A DNA stretch of 40,936 bases, from NCBI GenBank assembly GCA_016201865.1, contig JACQCA010000092.1, forward strand, positions 1 through 40,936, given 5' to 3'. Positions 40,362 to 40,936 of the stretch are shown piece after piece. The translations under genes and the position numbers were made by a program. The DNA is from Nitrospirota bacterium (GTDB taxonomy: Bacteria > Nitrospirota > Nitrospiria > JACQBZ01). The notes beneath the pieces are model-generated. The model saw nothing but the letters and a program-made list of their open reading frames with translations, had not been told where the DNA came from and did no database searches. Positions within the stretch are counted from its first letter, which is position 1; the number at the start of each line of letters is the position of its first letter.

Positions 40362-40411
40362 TCTAAAGCTTATTCCGGCACTTCAAAACGGCACATCACG
40401 ATCAGCATTAA

Positions 40412-40427
40412 AGCAGCTTGGGCTGCT
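40412..40427 (-). terminator. Possible terminator after ruvB
   Basis: AGCAGC-TTGG-GCTGCT, a 6-bp stem 7 nt beyond the ruvB stop on the minus strand, followed by a weak U-rich stretch. Confidence 0.4.
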
Positions 40428-40434
40428 CGGGCTT

Positions 40435-40936
40435 TTATATGTTGAGCGGAACGGGCTTGCCGAAATGAAGGTACGCGAGCGGCGTCGCCTGGCGGCCGCG
40501 GGGGGTGCGGTCGAGATAGCCGCCTTGAATCAGGAACGGTTCGTAGACGTCCTCGATCGTGTCCTTCTCCTCGCTCACGGCCGCGGCCAGCGTCTCGATC
40601 CCGACCGGCCCGCCGGCGAATTTTTCGATGATCGTCAGAAGGAGCTTCCGGTCCATCGTATCGAATCCCTTGTCATCGATCTCCATTCGGCCCAATGACT
40701 CACGGGCCACGTTCAGCGTAATCCGCCCGTCGGCCTTGACCTGAGCGAAATCGCGCACGCGCTTGAGCAGACGGTTCGCGATACGCGGCGTTCCGCGCGA
40801 GCGGCGCGCGATCTCGTTCGCCCCTGCGGCATCGACTGCGATTTCTAAAATTCGCGCCGAACGGTTTACGATCTCTTCCAGCTCGGAGAGCTGATAGAAG
40901 TCGAGCCGGTTGATCACACCGAACCGTTCGCGAAGC
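40435..40936 (-). CDS. ruvB: Holliday junction branch migration helicase RuvB, C-terminal part (partial)
   Basis: The frame enters at the window edge (LRERFGV...) and runs to the stop at 40435. It contains [41 protein letters not shown] (sensor 2 region with the conserved [15 protein letters not shown]) and the RuvB winged-helix C-terminus [39 protein letters not shown]. RuvB is the hexameric ATPase that drives RuvA-bound Holliday junction branch migration. Walker A and B lie outside the window. It is a housekeeping gene that marks the right border of the accessory RM/MNT segment. Confidence 0.95.
   Translation of the reverse strand, partial: LRERFGVINRLDFYQLSELEEIVNRSARILEIAVDAAGANEIARRSRGTPRIANRLLKRVRDFAQVKADGRITLNVARESLGRMEIDDKGFDTMDRKLLLTIIEKFAGGPVGIETLAAAVSEEKDTIEDVYEPFLIQGGYLDRTPRGRQATPLAYLHFGKPVPLNI

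Noticed and set aside
1-40936. tRNA genes, rRNA genes and CRISPR arrays
   Set aside because: No cloverleaf, rRNA-like stretch or regularly spaced repeat array was recognised by eye; a short or divergent tRNA could be missed without a model search.

Overview
The window looks like a chromosomal segment from a Gram-negative bacterium of moderately high GC. It encodes a signal-peptide-bearing probable outer-membrane barrel, lipoproteins and ABC-dependent export of a surface glycan. The mix of genes (Fur/FTR1 iron uptake, a DUF1015 protein next to a polyprenyl synthase, a GEMM-I riboswitch) would fit Nitrospirota or a deltaproteobacterial-type lineage. No rRNA is present, so the taxonomy is only a guess.

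Region 1 (1-21832) is a single-direction (minus strand) surface-polysaccharide operon of about 21.8 kb. It starts at a TTGACA promoter overlapped by a 19-bp palindrome, then encodes a winged-helix regulator, the Wzm/Wzt exporter, four glycosyltransferases in AT-rich DNA, and a nucleotide-sugar cassette. The cassette holds an SDR, HddC, HddA, a GDP-fucose/colitose-synthase-like enzyme, a paired thiamine-diphosphate E1 alpha/beta and a ColD-like PMP 3-dehydratase. A B12 radical-SAM protein, more glycosyltransferases, an L-2-hydroxyglutarate-oxidase-like enzyme and an FkbM methyltransferase follow. The simplest reading is a GDP-activated heptose or deoxy sugar that is deoxygenated at C3 and may receive a two-carbon branch. 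This is the most likely undescribed pathway in the window.

Region 2 (21904-27208) holds a divergent membrane protein with a TPR tail, a UbiA-family prenyltransferase resembling decaprenyl-phosphate phosphoribosyltransferases, a DUF1015 protein and a long-chain polyprenyl diphosphate synthase. Region 3 (27273-34597, plus strand) holds an RMD1/DUF155-like protein and then an iron block: fur with its own Fur box, cupredoxin, FTR1 permease, second cupredoxin and an outer-membrane-type protein. An EamA transporter, an RlmI-type rRNA methyltransferase and a kelch lipoprotein follow.

Region 4 (34608-37517) is a large glycine-rich lipoprotein gene (minus strand) preceded by a cyclic-dinucleotide (GEMM-I) riboswitch with a transcription terminator. 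The base at the ligand-discriminating position is A rather than G. Region 5 (37648-40361) is accessory DNA: an MNT nucleotidyltransferase with a decayed HEPN partner, a small unknown gene and a D12 adenine methyltransferase/HNH endonuclease pair bracketed by a 39-bp imperfect direct repeat. The window ends inside ruvB.
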